Shown here piece after piece: positions 1 through 7,358 of a stretch of DNA of 10,091 bases. Every line of letters begins with the position of its first letter. Positions within the stretch are counted from its first letter, which is position 1. Source of the DNA: CAZKCK01 sp964552325 (GTDB taxonomy: Bacteria; Bacteroidota; Bacteroidia; Bacteroidales; TTA-H9); assembly GCA_964552325.1 (NCBI GenBank), contig CAZKHA010000124.1:1-10091 (forward strand). Reading direction: 5' to 3'. Both the position numbers and the translations under genes were made by a program. A model generated the notes under the pieces. It had not been told where the DNA came from. It ran no database searches and saw only the letters and a list, made by a program, of their open reading frames with translations.

Positions 1-120
1 TGACGCATTTAGAAGAAAACTGGAATGAATTGTAAAGGCAGAATCGGTTTGGGCCATGATAGGCCAGCTGCTTGCCAAGGATAGCACTAGCAGCCATAGT
101 CGAAAACCATTAGATAGCAT
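1..120 (-). CDS. Signal-peptide protein, 5' part only (cut by left edge)
   Basis: Reading the minus strand from the ATG at 120 to the window edge gives 40 codons without a stop. The peptide begins MLSNGFRLWLLVLSLASSW and continues PIMAQTDSAF. It has a short basic start, a hydrophobic core and a likely signal peptidase I site after Met-Ala-Gln, which is very common for exported Bacteroidetes proteins. Too little mature sequence (about 16 residues) is present to name a family. An in-frame stop lies about 30 bases upstream, with a GTG in between, so ATG 120 is the most likely start. The gene begins 48 bases after the stop of the M1 peptidase gene on the same strand, with no TAnnTTTG box in the gap, so it probably belongs to that operon. 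The call rests on the signal peptide and context only. Confidence 0.6.
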   Translation of the reverse strand, partial: MLSNGFRLWLLVLSLASSWPIMAQTDSAFTIHSSFLLNAS

Positions 121-168
121 TGTTTTAAGATGCGTATTCACTTAAAAGGATTTTGTTTAGGCTATAAC

Positions 169-2160
169 TTATTTAAACCAACTTGTCCAATACCAGGTAA
201 AGGCATTTTTGCCAATGAGGGAAGGATAATAATAATCGTAGGTTGGCAGGCTGAAGCGTGAAACGCCGTCGAATGAAAGGGTTTGCCACCGTGAGCTGGC
301 GCTTATGGTTTTACACTCCTTTCCATTAAGCACGATGCAAAAAGGCATTTCAAACGTATGATTTACCTTTGTCCAGCGATAGGTAAATTCGAGTTTATTG
401 TCAACATATTTAAAACGATACTCTAAAACCGGAGGAGTGGCATCTAACAGAAATTCGTTAAAAAACACCGTGTAATCCTTAGCTGTTGCGGTATTTACGT
501 AGTTTATAAAATCGGCAGTGGCGATGGTTTTAAACTTAAACTTGGTGTAAAAGCCTTTAATTATGGCAAAGAAAAGGCTATCGTTGTTAAGTGTGCACCT
601 AAAATTATGGATCATGCAGGCACCCTTGCGGTAAATATCGCCACCCGCGAAAGTCATGTCGTTAACATCGCGGTTACCCACCAATGGCCAGATATTAAAG
701 ATTTGGCCCATATTCTGAGCCACACCATGCAAATAGCCCTCATACCCCAGCATTTCTTCGGCAAAAAGATTTTCGGCATAAGTGGCAAAGGCTTCACTTA
801 ACCAGATATCGGCCATATCGCTGGTAGCCAACGTGTTTCCCCACCATTCATGCGCTGTTTCGTGTATAACAAGCCTATCAATATCCATTTTATTATACGC
901 TTTTACACCCTTACTATCATATTCGTCGCCAATGGCTATGATGCCTTGATGTTCCATTCCTTTGTAGGGCGTTTCAATGTAAGCAGCCCCATCCTTTGGA
1001 TATGGATAGGGACCAAATAATTTTTCGAAAACCTTGAATATTTCGATGGTGTGTTTGTAATAGTCTTTTGCTGCGCCGATATTGGCTTCTGTAACATAAT
1101 AATCAATAGGAAACGAAGCAGAATCTGACATAAATATTTCGGAAAACATCTCAAATTTGCCCATATTAACCGTAACATTATATGTATTGATGGGATAACT
1201 TACGAACCAGTTAAAGGTTTCGTAACCATCTTTGGGCGGTTGAGTGGCTCGTAATTGCCCATTGGCTACACCTCCATATCCCTCAGGAACCTGAAGATTA
1301 ATGCTTACAGAGTCGGGTTTATCAGATAGGTGATCTTTGCAAGGCCACCACGAACTGGCGCCCAAGTGCTCGCAAGCTACGCCAACTTTCCATTTCGAGC
1401 GTTTCTTTTCCCAAACAAAACCCCCATTCCAAGGCGGATTTTTGGCCTCTGGTGGCACTCCTAAATACACAATTTTGATGATGGCTTGCTCACCAGCCAC
1501 AAATTGTCGGGGCAGATTAATATACAAGGCATCAAATTCTTTTGTATAGGCCAATTCATTGCCATCAAGCGTAATAGAAGTAACAACCAAGGTATTGTTG
1601 AGGTCAATTTGTATGCGTGAGTTTGGCTCTACCATCTTAAAATACACTTCGTTAATCCCTTCAATTCGCTTTTTTTCGGGTATGAGCTTTACCGTTAGAT
1701 TGTAATAGTACACATCAAAACACGTCCGTAGCGGGCTTAGTTTGCCTCTTAATGTATCCTTGCGCGTGTAAAAGGGTTTATAACCATGCAAAACATCTAA
1801 AGAATCTAATTCAAAACCATAGATTCTATAAAGCTTCATGGCCACTGACTTCGGATCGAGTAGGATTTCTAAGGGCGTGTTGGTAAAATCGATTTCAAGG
1901 GCTTTGGCCAATTTCAATTCGCGGGATGCATTTTGCATATCGTTCATTAAATAATAGGCATAGCATTTGGCCTCAATCAGACCATTGCGGTAGGTTGTGA
2001 ATTGATCCATCAACTTTATTGCTTCGTAATACTTTTTGTCGTTCAGCAACGAAACAATATTCTCGCCCAGGCTTCGGGCATTATCTAAATACAATTGTTG
2101 GCCAATCCCTTGACGGCTGATTACCAACAAGAAAATGAAAAACAAAAACTGCCTAAACAT
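169..2160 (-). CDS. Secreted M1-family zinc aminopeptidase
   Basis: The product is an exported gluzincin that should remove N-terminal residues from peptides in the periplasm or outside the cell. From the ATG at 2160 it has 663 residues. Residues 1-22 are a signal peptide (MFRQFLFFIFLLVISRQGIG, then QQ). Residues of roughly 23-120 form a helical N-terminal region, followed by the M1 beta-sandwich and catalytic domain. The zinc site HETAHEWWGN starts at residue 433 (His433, Glu434, His437) and the third ligand is Glu456 in WLSEAF. The exopeptidase motif reads GMEHQG at 401-406 instead of classical GAMEN, a form I know from Bacteroidetes M1 enzymes. Tyr510 in DIYRKGA fits the catalytic tyrosine. 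An in-frame TTG at 2199 would add 13 residues and spoil the signal peptide, so the ATG is preferred. The gene follows the PHP gene by 42 bases and lies in the same presumed operon. Substrate preference cannot be read from the sequence. Confidence 0.93.
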   Translation of the reverse strand: MFRQFLFFIFLLVISRQGIGQQLYLDNARSLGENIVSLLNDKKYYEAIKLMDQFTTYRNGLIEAKCYAYYLMNDMQNASRELKLAKALEIDFTNTPLEILLDPKSVAMKLYRIYGFELDSLDVLHGYKPFYTRKDTLRGKLSPLRTCFDVYYYNLTVKLIPEKKRIEGINEVYFKMVEPNSRIQIDLNNTLVVTSITLDGNELAYTKEFDALYINLPRQFVAGEQAIIKIVYLGVPPEAKNPPWNGGFVWEKKRSKWKVGVACEHLGASSWWPCKDHLSDKPDSVSINLQVPEGYGGVANGQLRATQPPKDGYETFNWFVSYPINTYNVTVNMGKFEMFSEIFMSDSASFPIDYYVTEANIGAAKDYYKHTIEIFKVFEKLFGPYPYPKDGAAYIETPYKGMEHQGIIAIGDEYDSKGVKAYNKMDIDRLVIHETAHEWWGNTLATSDMADIWLSEAFATYAENLFAEEMLGYEGYLHGVAQNMGQIFNIWPLVGNRDVNDMTFAGGDIYRKGACMIHNFRCTLNNDSLFFAIIKGFYTKFKFKTIATADFINYVNTATAKDYTVFFNEFLLDATPPVLEYRFKYVDNKLEFTYRWTKVNHTFEMPFCIVLNGKECKTISASSRWQTLSFDGVSRFSLPTYDYYYPSLIGKNAFTWYWTSWFK

Positions 2161-2202
2161 ACTTTTTACCAAGTTTAGAATTGCTTCTCCTTTAATCAAC
2201 TA

Positions 2203-4020
2203 TTACTTAATCAGTACCTCATCCATAAAAACCCACGCAGGTTTACCATTCCCTGGATGCCATGTAGGGCATTCAGTAAAACAATTTGCAGTAATCTTGA
2301 TGAACCGAGCTTGCTTGCATTTTTTCTTGAACTGGTATTTAACAATACCGCGGTTGCTGTCAGTGGTTTGCAATGGGTTTTTTACAGTTGCAAATTCAAC
2401 AAATTGAACGCCATCTGCCGAAGTAAAAATTTTGACTTCTTTAGGCAAGAAAATCCAAGAGTGGTTGCTTTCAAGGAACCGCAAATCAACAGTTTCGATG
2501 GTGGTTGGCTTTTCCATTTCAATTAATACCTCAGGATTCTTGCCTTCAAATCCAAGCCAATGCCCGGCGCTATACGACTTTGTGCCTTTAACGCCATCCA
2601 CCAGGCTTTGTCCACCCATTGAGCGGTATTTGGGTGCAGGCTCATTAACCAACGTTACCTTGGAATTTAACGCTTTATGGGGGAATAATTTGAACGTCCG
2701 TGTATTGCTAAGTTGCTTTCCTTGCTTGAATGCTGCCACCTGAATGAGCAGGCTATCTTGGTTTATAAAAATTATGGCACGCCCTTGTTGACTGGCTTCT
2801 GGTTTCGAACCTATTGCCATTGAATACGTTATTGGTGATTTAGATGCTGGGATACTTGCGCTCCATTGGGTTTCGTTAATGCGCTGAAGGTTTGGAATGG
2901 GAATGCTGAATGCTGCAAAGCCAAGTGCAATTGTAATGGGTTGACCAGGCGCAGCAAGAACATTGTTCACTTTAAAATGTGCTGTAAGTTCGGATGCGCC
3001 TGTTGCTGGCAGTTTATGAATCTTTATCCCAAACCGTTCGCTGCTATTGGCTCCAAGTTTAACAAGCTTGGGTAGGCCAAGCGTATCGTTGCTGATGCCA
3101 CTTAAACTTAGTGGGAAATCGGAGGTATTAATCAGTACAACATCTACTTCGTTGCGTGCATTTATCTCCAATTCATCTACTTGTAGCTTTAAACAAGCTT
3201 GGGCAAACGGTATGATGTTTTCAGCATAGCCCACCAAAGTATCGTTAAACAGGGCGGCAGTGCGATGCTTGAAAAACGCTTCGCGAACGCTTTCGAGGGT
3301 TCGATCCTTGGCAAAAACCAGTGTAAGCGGACGCCGGCCAGTTCCTGTGGCATCGTACATAAAATCTATTGGGCCATGTACATCAGTGTTGGCAAAGATG
3401 GAAAGCTTTTTTTCGTGGGCCCATTGCGTTACGATGGGATAGTACTCTTTTTCGTTAAACACTTCGATTCCCTGCATCCAGCCTTTTTGCAAGAATTCGG
3501 TATGCAAGGGCCACCATTTGGTGGTATCGGGCTGCTGGGCTTTCCAACCTGGATGGTTCCAAAGGAAGAAAGCGCCTTGATCTTGTGCAGCTTTAAATGC
3601 TTCCCGAAAATCATCTTTTCGCAAGGCATTGGCATCGTTCAAGAAAAATGCATTAAAATGGCCTGGGGGCATTCCTCGGGTTATTTCTGCGGCGCGAATC
3701 AACAGTATCCCATATTTTTCGGCTTCGGGCAAAGCCAATTCATAAGGGCGGTTCAAATCGTTGCTCACATCCTTTTTATTTGGGCTGTACTCGACGTGAT
3801 CGGTTATTGCTATCACATCCAATCCATCACGCCATGCCTCAGCCACCCGATCGGCAGGCCACACACTTCCATCGGAAAAGGGAGTGTGCATGTGAAAGTC
3901 GCCTTTTAGGGTAATATAACCCGGGATATCAGGCAAACGATAATTGGTTCGCTTTTGGCCACTAACAACCAAGGTGCAAACTATTAATATACTGGCAACA
4001 ACTAGCGCTTTCCTATTCAT
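2203..4020 (-). CDS. Secreted PHP-domain metallo-phosphoesterase with discoidin-like C-terminus
   Basis: This 605-residue exported protein carries a PHP (polymerase and histidinol phosphatase) metal-dependent phosphoesterase domain. Residues 1-21 are a signal peptide ending VVSG-Q. The PHP metal ligands are visible in order: HMH (His43, His45) with SDG, TDH (Asp74, His75), Glu112 in RAAE, His121, WNHPGW (His156), and NTDVHG (Asp213, His215), so the site looks complete. Residues of about 255-450 are beta-rich and unassigned. Residues of about 465-605 resemble the discoidin / F5/8 C-like module seen at the end of GH20 hexosaminidases (SLVDG near 472, W-x-GFEGK, ARFIKITA, and FMDEVLI at the end), which usually binds glycan or surface ligands. 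The start is ATG 4020, 19 bases after the lipoprotein stop; a GTG at 4059 would overlap that gene and lengthen the signal peptide. The substrate is unknown; a phosphate ester or a nucleotide is possible. Confidence 0.88.
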   Translation of the reverse strand: MNRKALVVASILIVCTLVVSGQKRTNYRLPDIPGYITLKGDFHMHTPFSDGSVWPADRVAEAWRDGLDVIAITDHVEYSPNKKDVSNDLNRPYELALPEAEKYGILLIRAAEITRGMPPGHFNAFFLNDANALRKDDFREAFKAAQDQGAFFLWNHPGWKAQQPDTTKWWPLHTEFLQKGWMQGIEVFNEKEYYPIVTQWAHEKKLSIFANTDVHGPIDFMYDATGTGRRPLTLVFAKDRTLESVREAFFKHRTAALFNDTLVGYAENIIPFAQACLKLQVDELEINARNEVDVVLINTSDFPLSLSGISNDTLGLPKLVKLGANSSERFGIKIHKLPATGASELTAHFKVNNVLAAPGQPITIALGFAAFSIPIPNLQRINETQWSASIPASKSPITYSMAIGSKPEASQQGRAIIFINQDSLLIQVAAFKQGKQLSNTRTFKLFPHKALNSKVTLVNEPAPKYRSMGGQSLVDGVKGTKSYSAGHWLGFEGKNPEVLIEMEKPTTIETVDLRFLESNHSWIFLPKEVKIFTSADGVQFVEFATVKNPLQTTDSNRGIVKYQFKKKCKQARFIKITANCFTECPTWHPGNGKPAWVFMDEVLIK

Positions 4021-4039
4021 GGTACAATATTGTTTCGAT

Positions 4040-4921
4040 TTAAAACTTGCGTACTGCACGTACGCTTAACTTGCTGTTTTTGGTTTTTGCATGCCATTGG
4101 TTGAGCGAGCGCACATAAACCAAGGCGTTCTCTGCATCATACTCTGTTGACGACCAATAGTATATACCCTGAAATTCGCCAATTAGGGATTCATTTTCAA
4201 TTACTTTTGTCAAATCGCGGATACCTGGGAGGTACCAATCGTCGAAGCCATCCAAAACAAGGTCGTAGCACAACTTGGCGGCATATGTACCCTCGCCAAC
4301 AGAATCAACAATTTTTTGGGTTGCAAACACACCCTCACCAAGAGGTTCATTTTCGACTTGCCCTGCACCTATTAAAAAGAGGGAATCGCCACACCATTGT
4401 ATTTCAAGGGTTAAATCGTTCGGCGAAACGATTAAACCATGTTTTTCGCCTTGCACATATCCAGAATCACCAATTTGGAAAACATAGGCAATAATACCAC
4501 CCTCATAAGGCTCACCGGGTTCAAAAACCATTTCGGATGTTGTAAAACTCACCTGATTGCCATAGCCAATTCCACTCGTATTAATGGCATAAGCCCTAAC
4601 ATAGTACACGGTGGAGGGCAGCAAATTGGGAATGGTATTGGTAAAACCTTCATTTCCCATCCCGTTTAAGGTATGTTTGTCTGCTGTTGTTGGATCGGGC
4701 GACGTTCCCCAGCAAAGCCCTTTCTCGGTAACGGGAGCCCCACCTGTGTAGGTGATTTTAACTGTACATGTAGCTGTGTGTGAGGTTATTTCTGAAATCT
4801 TACCAGTAGTTAGCGTGGGTGGATTATAAATAGAATCATCATCCTTACATGAAGTAAGCAGGCTGCCATAAGCAAGCAATAAGAATACTGCTAAATAGTT
4901 AAAAAGAAACTTTGCATTCAT
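4040..4921 (-). CDS. Surface lipoprotein with FN3-like and Lcl/DUF1566-like domains
   Basis: This 293-residue lipoprotein is the first gene of the left operon. Residues 1-24 form a type II signal peptide with lipobox LLTSC (lipid cysteine Cys25). The residues after it are Lys-Asp-Asp-Asp, which fits the lipoprotein export signal known in Bacteroidetes, so I infer display on the outer face of the outer membrane. Residues of about 36-128 form a fibronectin III-like fold (TATCTVKITYTGG, STVYYVRAYAIN). Residues of about 137-293 match the Lcl / DUF1566 type found in many Bacteroidetes and Fibrobacteres surface proteins, with GGIIAYVFQIGDSGY, LVLDGFDDWYLPG, YYWSSTEYDAENA and a final VRAVRKF. Some members of that family bind host or matrix glycans, but no catalytic residues are known and none are visible here. 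The PHP gene follows by 19 bases. Function: probable surface binding or adhesion, not proven. Confidence 0.88.
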   Translation of the reverse strand: MNAKFLFNYLAVFLLLAYGSLLTSCKDDDSIYNPPTLTTGKISEITSHTATCTVKITYTGGAPVTEKGLCWGTSPDPTTADKHTLNGMGNEGFTNTIPNLLPSTVYYVRAYAINTSGIGYGNQVSFTTSEMVFEPGEPYEGGIIAYVFQIGDSGYVQGEKHGLIVSPNDLTLEIQWCGDSLFLIGAGQVENEPLGEGVFATQKIVDSVGEGTYAAKLCYDLVLDGFDDWYLPGIRDLTKVIENESLIGEFQGIYYWSSTEYDAENALVYVRSLNQWHAKTKNSKLSVRAVRKF

Positions 4922-5129
4922 GATTTGTGGTTAAAGTTGGTTTGATGGTTGATTGATAAAATCTTGAAACTATATAAAGAAAAGTATTTAAAAACACATC
5001 GACGAAAAACGAAAGCGTTGATTGGACTTAAAATCGGCTTATGGCCAGGCATTTTTTGAGCTACGAAAAGGTATTAATCCTCAAAATCAGGCTAATACAT
5101 TGTTTGCACATGGCCTCGACAATATTACA

Positions 5130-5149
5130 ACAAATTTATATAAATTTGT
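5130..5149. repeat. Perfect 20-base palindrome joining two divergent -7 boxes
   Basis: The core CAAATTTATATAAATTTG (5131-5148) equals its own reverse complement, and the flanking A (5130) and T (5149) extend it to 20 bases. Each half contains one TAAATTTG box, on opposite strands, with only two bases between the boxes. The symmetry could come from two overlapping promoters or from a dimeric regulator site. Confidence 0.7.
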
Positions 5150-5161
5150 AACTGCTTCAAA
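5131..5161 (-). promoter_or_regulatory. Bacteroidetes-type promoter for the lipoprotein-PHP-M1 operon
   Basis: On the minus strand, TTTG (5161-5158) is followed after 19 bases by TAAATTTG (5138-5131). This fits the -33 TTTG and -7 TAnnTTTG consensus described for Bacteroides and Flavobacterium. Transcription would begin near 5125, leaving a leader of about 200 bases before ATG 4921. No other TAnnTTTG box occurs on this strand between 4921 and 5131, which supports it as the main promoter. Confidence 0.6.
5141..5148 (+). promoter_or_regulatory. -7 box for the C10 protease gene
   Basis: TAAATTTG matches the TAnnTTTG -7 consensus and lies 37 bases before ATG 5186, giving a leader of about 30 bases. 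No TTG or TTTG sits at the expected -33 position, so this side of the divergent pair is the weaker match. It may need an activator, or the box may only be the mirror half of the palindrome. Confidence 0.45.
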
Positions 5162-5185
5162 ATTTAATCTAAACTTACCAATACC

Positions 5186-7315
5186 ATGAAACCAAATCTG
5201 TTAATTGCTTTTTTTATATCATTGTCATTTAATATTTTAGCCCAAACGGTGACGATTGACGAGGCCAAATTAGTGGCTCATAACTGGTATTATGAACATA
5301 TTAATCAACAACGTTCGATTGCCTATTCGGATGTTGAGATCAAAGAAGTATTCATAACGTCAGAAAATGGCTTGCCTTTGCAATATGCTGTTAACATGTA
5401 CCCAAAAGGATTTGTATTGGTTTCAGGGTACAAGAACATGGTACCCGTGGCGGGGTATAGTTTTGAGAGTTGGTATGCCAACGATCCACAACCCGAGAAT
5501 TTCAAGGCATGGAACCAGCAATATATTGATCAAGCGCGCTATGCCAGTTCGAGCCAGGGAGCAGGCTATCCGGAGGTTGCCACACTTTGGGAACGATTAC
5601 TTTCTGACAACCCTAGCGATTTGCAGCTTTTTAATGGCAAATCGGTTGAGCCTTTAACGGTAGCAAACTGGAACCAGGATTGGCCTTATAATGAAATGTG
5701 CCCAGCCGATGCCAGCGGGCCACATGGCCATTGCTACGCAGGCTGTGTTCCAACGGCTATGGGAATGATCATGTATTACTACCGCTGGCCCTATTCTGGT
5801 ACAGGGTCCTATTCATATGTGCAAGAACCTTATGGTACCCTATCGGCTGACTTTGGAAATTCAATTTACGACTTCAATCAAATGACCAACAGCATTTCGG
5901 ATAGCGATTCGGCCATCGCCCAATTGCTCTACCATTTGGGAGTATCGTGCGATTTGGTGTATGGGCCAAACGGATCGGGAATGTATAACCACAAAGCTGC
6001 TTATGCTTTGAAAACCTTTTTTAAGTACGCTCCAGAAACGCAGTACTTATACCGAGATAGCACCAACCTAAACTGGGACAGTGTGTTGGTGGCCCATCTT
6101 GACCGCAAGATGCCCATGTATTATGCAGGTTGGGATGTTCCGAATATAAGTGGCCATGCCTTTGTTTGCGATGGATACCAAGGCAACAATTACTTTCATT
6201 TTAATTTTGGATGGGGCGGCTCATCGAATGGTTATTTTTATACCAGCAACCTAACACCCGGAGGTAGCAATTTCAATTTAGCACAGGAAGTGATTATAAA
6301 CTGCCATCCTGACACCCTAAATTACACTTACCCTGAATATTGTTCAGGTTCACAAAGCATTACAAATACTGTTGGTTCGCTCGAAGATGGAAGTGGCCCC
6401 CGCAAGGATTATTCCGGCAATTCGAACTGTACATGGTTGATTGACCCCCAAGATGAACAAGATTCAGTATCCAGTATTACCTTAAATTTCAGTAAGTTTA
6501 ATCTCCACTCAACGGATGTGGTGAAGGTTTACGACGGAGAAGATGCATCGGCAGCCCTGCTCGCAAGCTGTTCAGGTAGCAACCTTCCAACTGCTATCCA
6601 ATCATCTGGTAATAAAATGTTTGTTACTTTTACGAGTGATGCAGGCGGTTCCTCATCCGGCTTTTTAGCCACTTTTGAAAGCGAGAAACCTACTTGGTGC
6701 TATGGCACACAAGTGTTTACAGAAGCTTCCGGTACATTGGAAGATGGAAGTGGTGACTTCGCTTATTACAACACTACGGTATGTTTATGGAAGATTCTGC
6801 CAGATATCAATCCTGACGCAACAGCCTTCTATTTTACCAAGTTTGATACTGAGAATGAATTCGATAAGTTAAGACTTTACGATTTAGGCACAGGAACATT
6901 GCTAGCCGAATACTCAGGAACGTTTGGGCCGGGTAATATGCCTGCACCCGTTATTTCAACTTCTGGCAAATTGTACATTACGTTTAGCACGAATGGTAGT
7001 GTGCGCAGGGATGGATGGGAAGGCTATTGGGAAACGTATCTTACTGGAATTGAAAATGAACGTACAAATAGCGCGTTCATGTTAATGCCTAATCCGGCAA
7101 AGGATTTACTTTATATAATGTATAAAGAAATGCCTGCCGAAAATAGTTTGCTGACCATACGAGATTTGCAAGGCCGTTGTATTCAAACACAAAACCAATC
7201 CCCTACCCTTTCGAACACCTTACAACTTGATATTAGTACGTTGAAAAAGGGAATGTATTTGCTTGAAACAAGCGATGGAAAAGTGAAGCGGCATGCAAAG
7301 TTTGTGAAAGAATAG
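5186..7315 (+). CDS. T9SS-secreted C10 (streptopain-family) cysteine protease with two CUB domains
   Basis: This 709-residue endopeptidase has a modular layout. Residues 1-20 are a signal peptide (ISLSFNILAQ). Residues of about 21-115 resemble the Spi/C10 inhibitory propeptide (TIDEAKLVAHNWY, GFVLVSGY). The protease domain spans about 150-375, with catalytic Cys187 in GCVPTAMG, His324 in GHAFVCDGY, and FHFNFGWGG (338-346) supplying the Asn340/Trp region seen in streptopain. Two CUB domains follow at about 386-498 and 505-618; each starts with a cysteine, carries LEDGSG, and has a second cysteine before W (Cys415, Cys533). Residues of about 632-709 form a T9SS type A sorting domain (MPNPAKDLLYI, LKKGMYLLE). 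It should therefore be secreted through the outer membrane and released or attached at the surface, and activated by propeptide removal. The ATG is well placed after the -7 box. It stands alone, divergent from the left operon and convergent with the zinc-ribbon gene. Confidence 0.95.
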   Translation: MKPNLLIAFFISLSFNILAQTVTIDEAKLVAHNWYYEHINQQRSIAYSDVEIKEVFITSENGLPLQYAVNMYPKGFVLVSGYKNMVPVAGYSFESWYANDPQPENFKAWNQQYIDQARYASSSQGAGYPEVATLWERLLSDNPSDLQLFNGKSVEPLTVANWNQDWPYNEMCPADASGPHGHCYAGCVPTAMGMIMYYYRWPYSGTGSYSYVQEPYGTLSADFGNSIYDFNQMTNSISDSDSAIAQLLYHLGVSCDLVYGPNGSGMYNHKAAYALKTFFKYAPETQYLYRDSTNLNWDSVLVAHLDRKMPMYYAGWDVPNISGHAFVCDGYQGNNYFHFNFGWGGSSNGYFYTSNLTPGGSNFNLAQEVIINCHPDTLNYTYPEYCSGSQSITNTVGSLEDGSGPRKDYSGNSNCTWLIDPQDEQDSVSSITLNFSKFNLHSTDVVKVYDGEDASAALLASCSGSNLPTAIQSSGNKMFVTFTSDAGGSSSGFLATFESEKPTWCYGTQVFTEASGTLEDGSGDFAYYNTTVCLWKILPDINPDATAFYFTKFDTENEFDKLRLYDLGTGTLLAEYSGTFGPGNMPAPVISTSGKLYITFSTNGSVRRDGWEGYWETYLTGIENERTNSAFMLMPNPAKDLLYIMYKEMPAENSLLTIRDLQGRCIQTQNQSPTLSNTLQLDISTLKKGMYLLETSDGKVKRHAKFVKE

Positions 7316-7318
7316 CCG

Positions 7319-7334
7319 TTTGGCAAGAGCCAAA
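7319..7334. other. Short hairpin between convergent genes
   Basis: TTTGGC-AAGA-GCCAAA forms a 6-base-pair stem with a 4-base loop directly after the stop of the C10 gene. A second small palindrome, TTTGCGCAAA, lies at 7349-7358 just before the stop of the convergent zinc-ribbon gene. Neither is followed by a T-run on either strand, so a role as transcription end or mRNA 3' stabiliser is only a guess. The whole convergent gap is 43 bases. Confidence 0.35.
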
Positions 7335-7358
7335 ATTGCTTAAGGTAATTTGCGCAAA

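Larger units (their letters stand above)
4922..5185. other. Divergent intergenic region, 264 bases
   Basis: AT-rich gap between the lipoprotein gene (minus) and the C10 protease gene (plus). It holds the palindromic promoter pair at 5130-5161. The minus-strand transcript would have a leader of about 200 bases. Within that leader I see a loose hairpin, TTTTGAG (5054-5060) with CTCAAAA (5080-5086) and a loop of 19, without a T-run that would make it a terminator. A 41-codon open frame from ATG 5043 ends in a TGA that overlaps the lipoprotein ATG (ATGA). I recognise no riboswitch or RNA gene here. Confidence 0.6.

Noticed and set aside
123..147. TTTTAAG / CTTAAAA inverted repeat between the M1 gene and the left-edge gene as a terminator
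   Set aside because: Only 7 mostly A-T pairs with an 11-base loop; too weak, and the next gene on the same strand follows at once.
3199..3909. Plus-strand open frame of 236 codons opposite the PHP gene
   Set aside because: It is fully antisense to a gene with clear domain motifs; its translation has no recognisable family, signal peptide or promoter. Long antisense frames arise from codon bias.
4147..4669. Several plus-strand open frames of 70-115 codons opposite the lipoprotein gene
   Set aside because: They overlap one another and the well-supported lipoprotein; no motifs or start signals.
7319..7358. Bidirectional intrinsic terminator between the C10 and zinc-ribbon genes
   Set aside because: The hairpin is short and no T-run follows on either strand; kept only as a hairpin.
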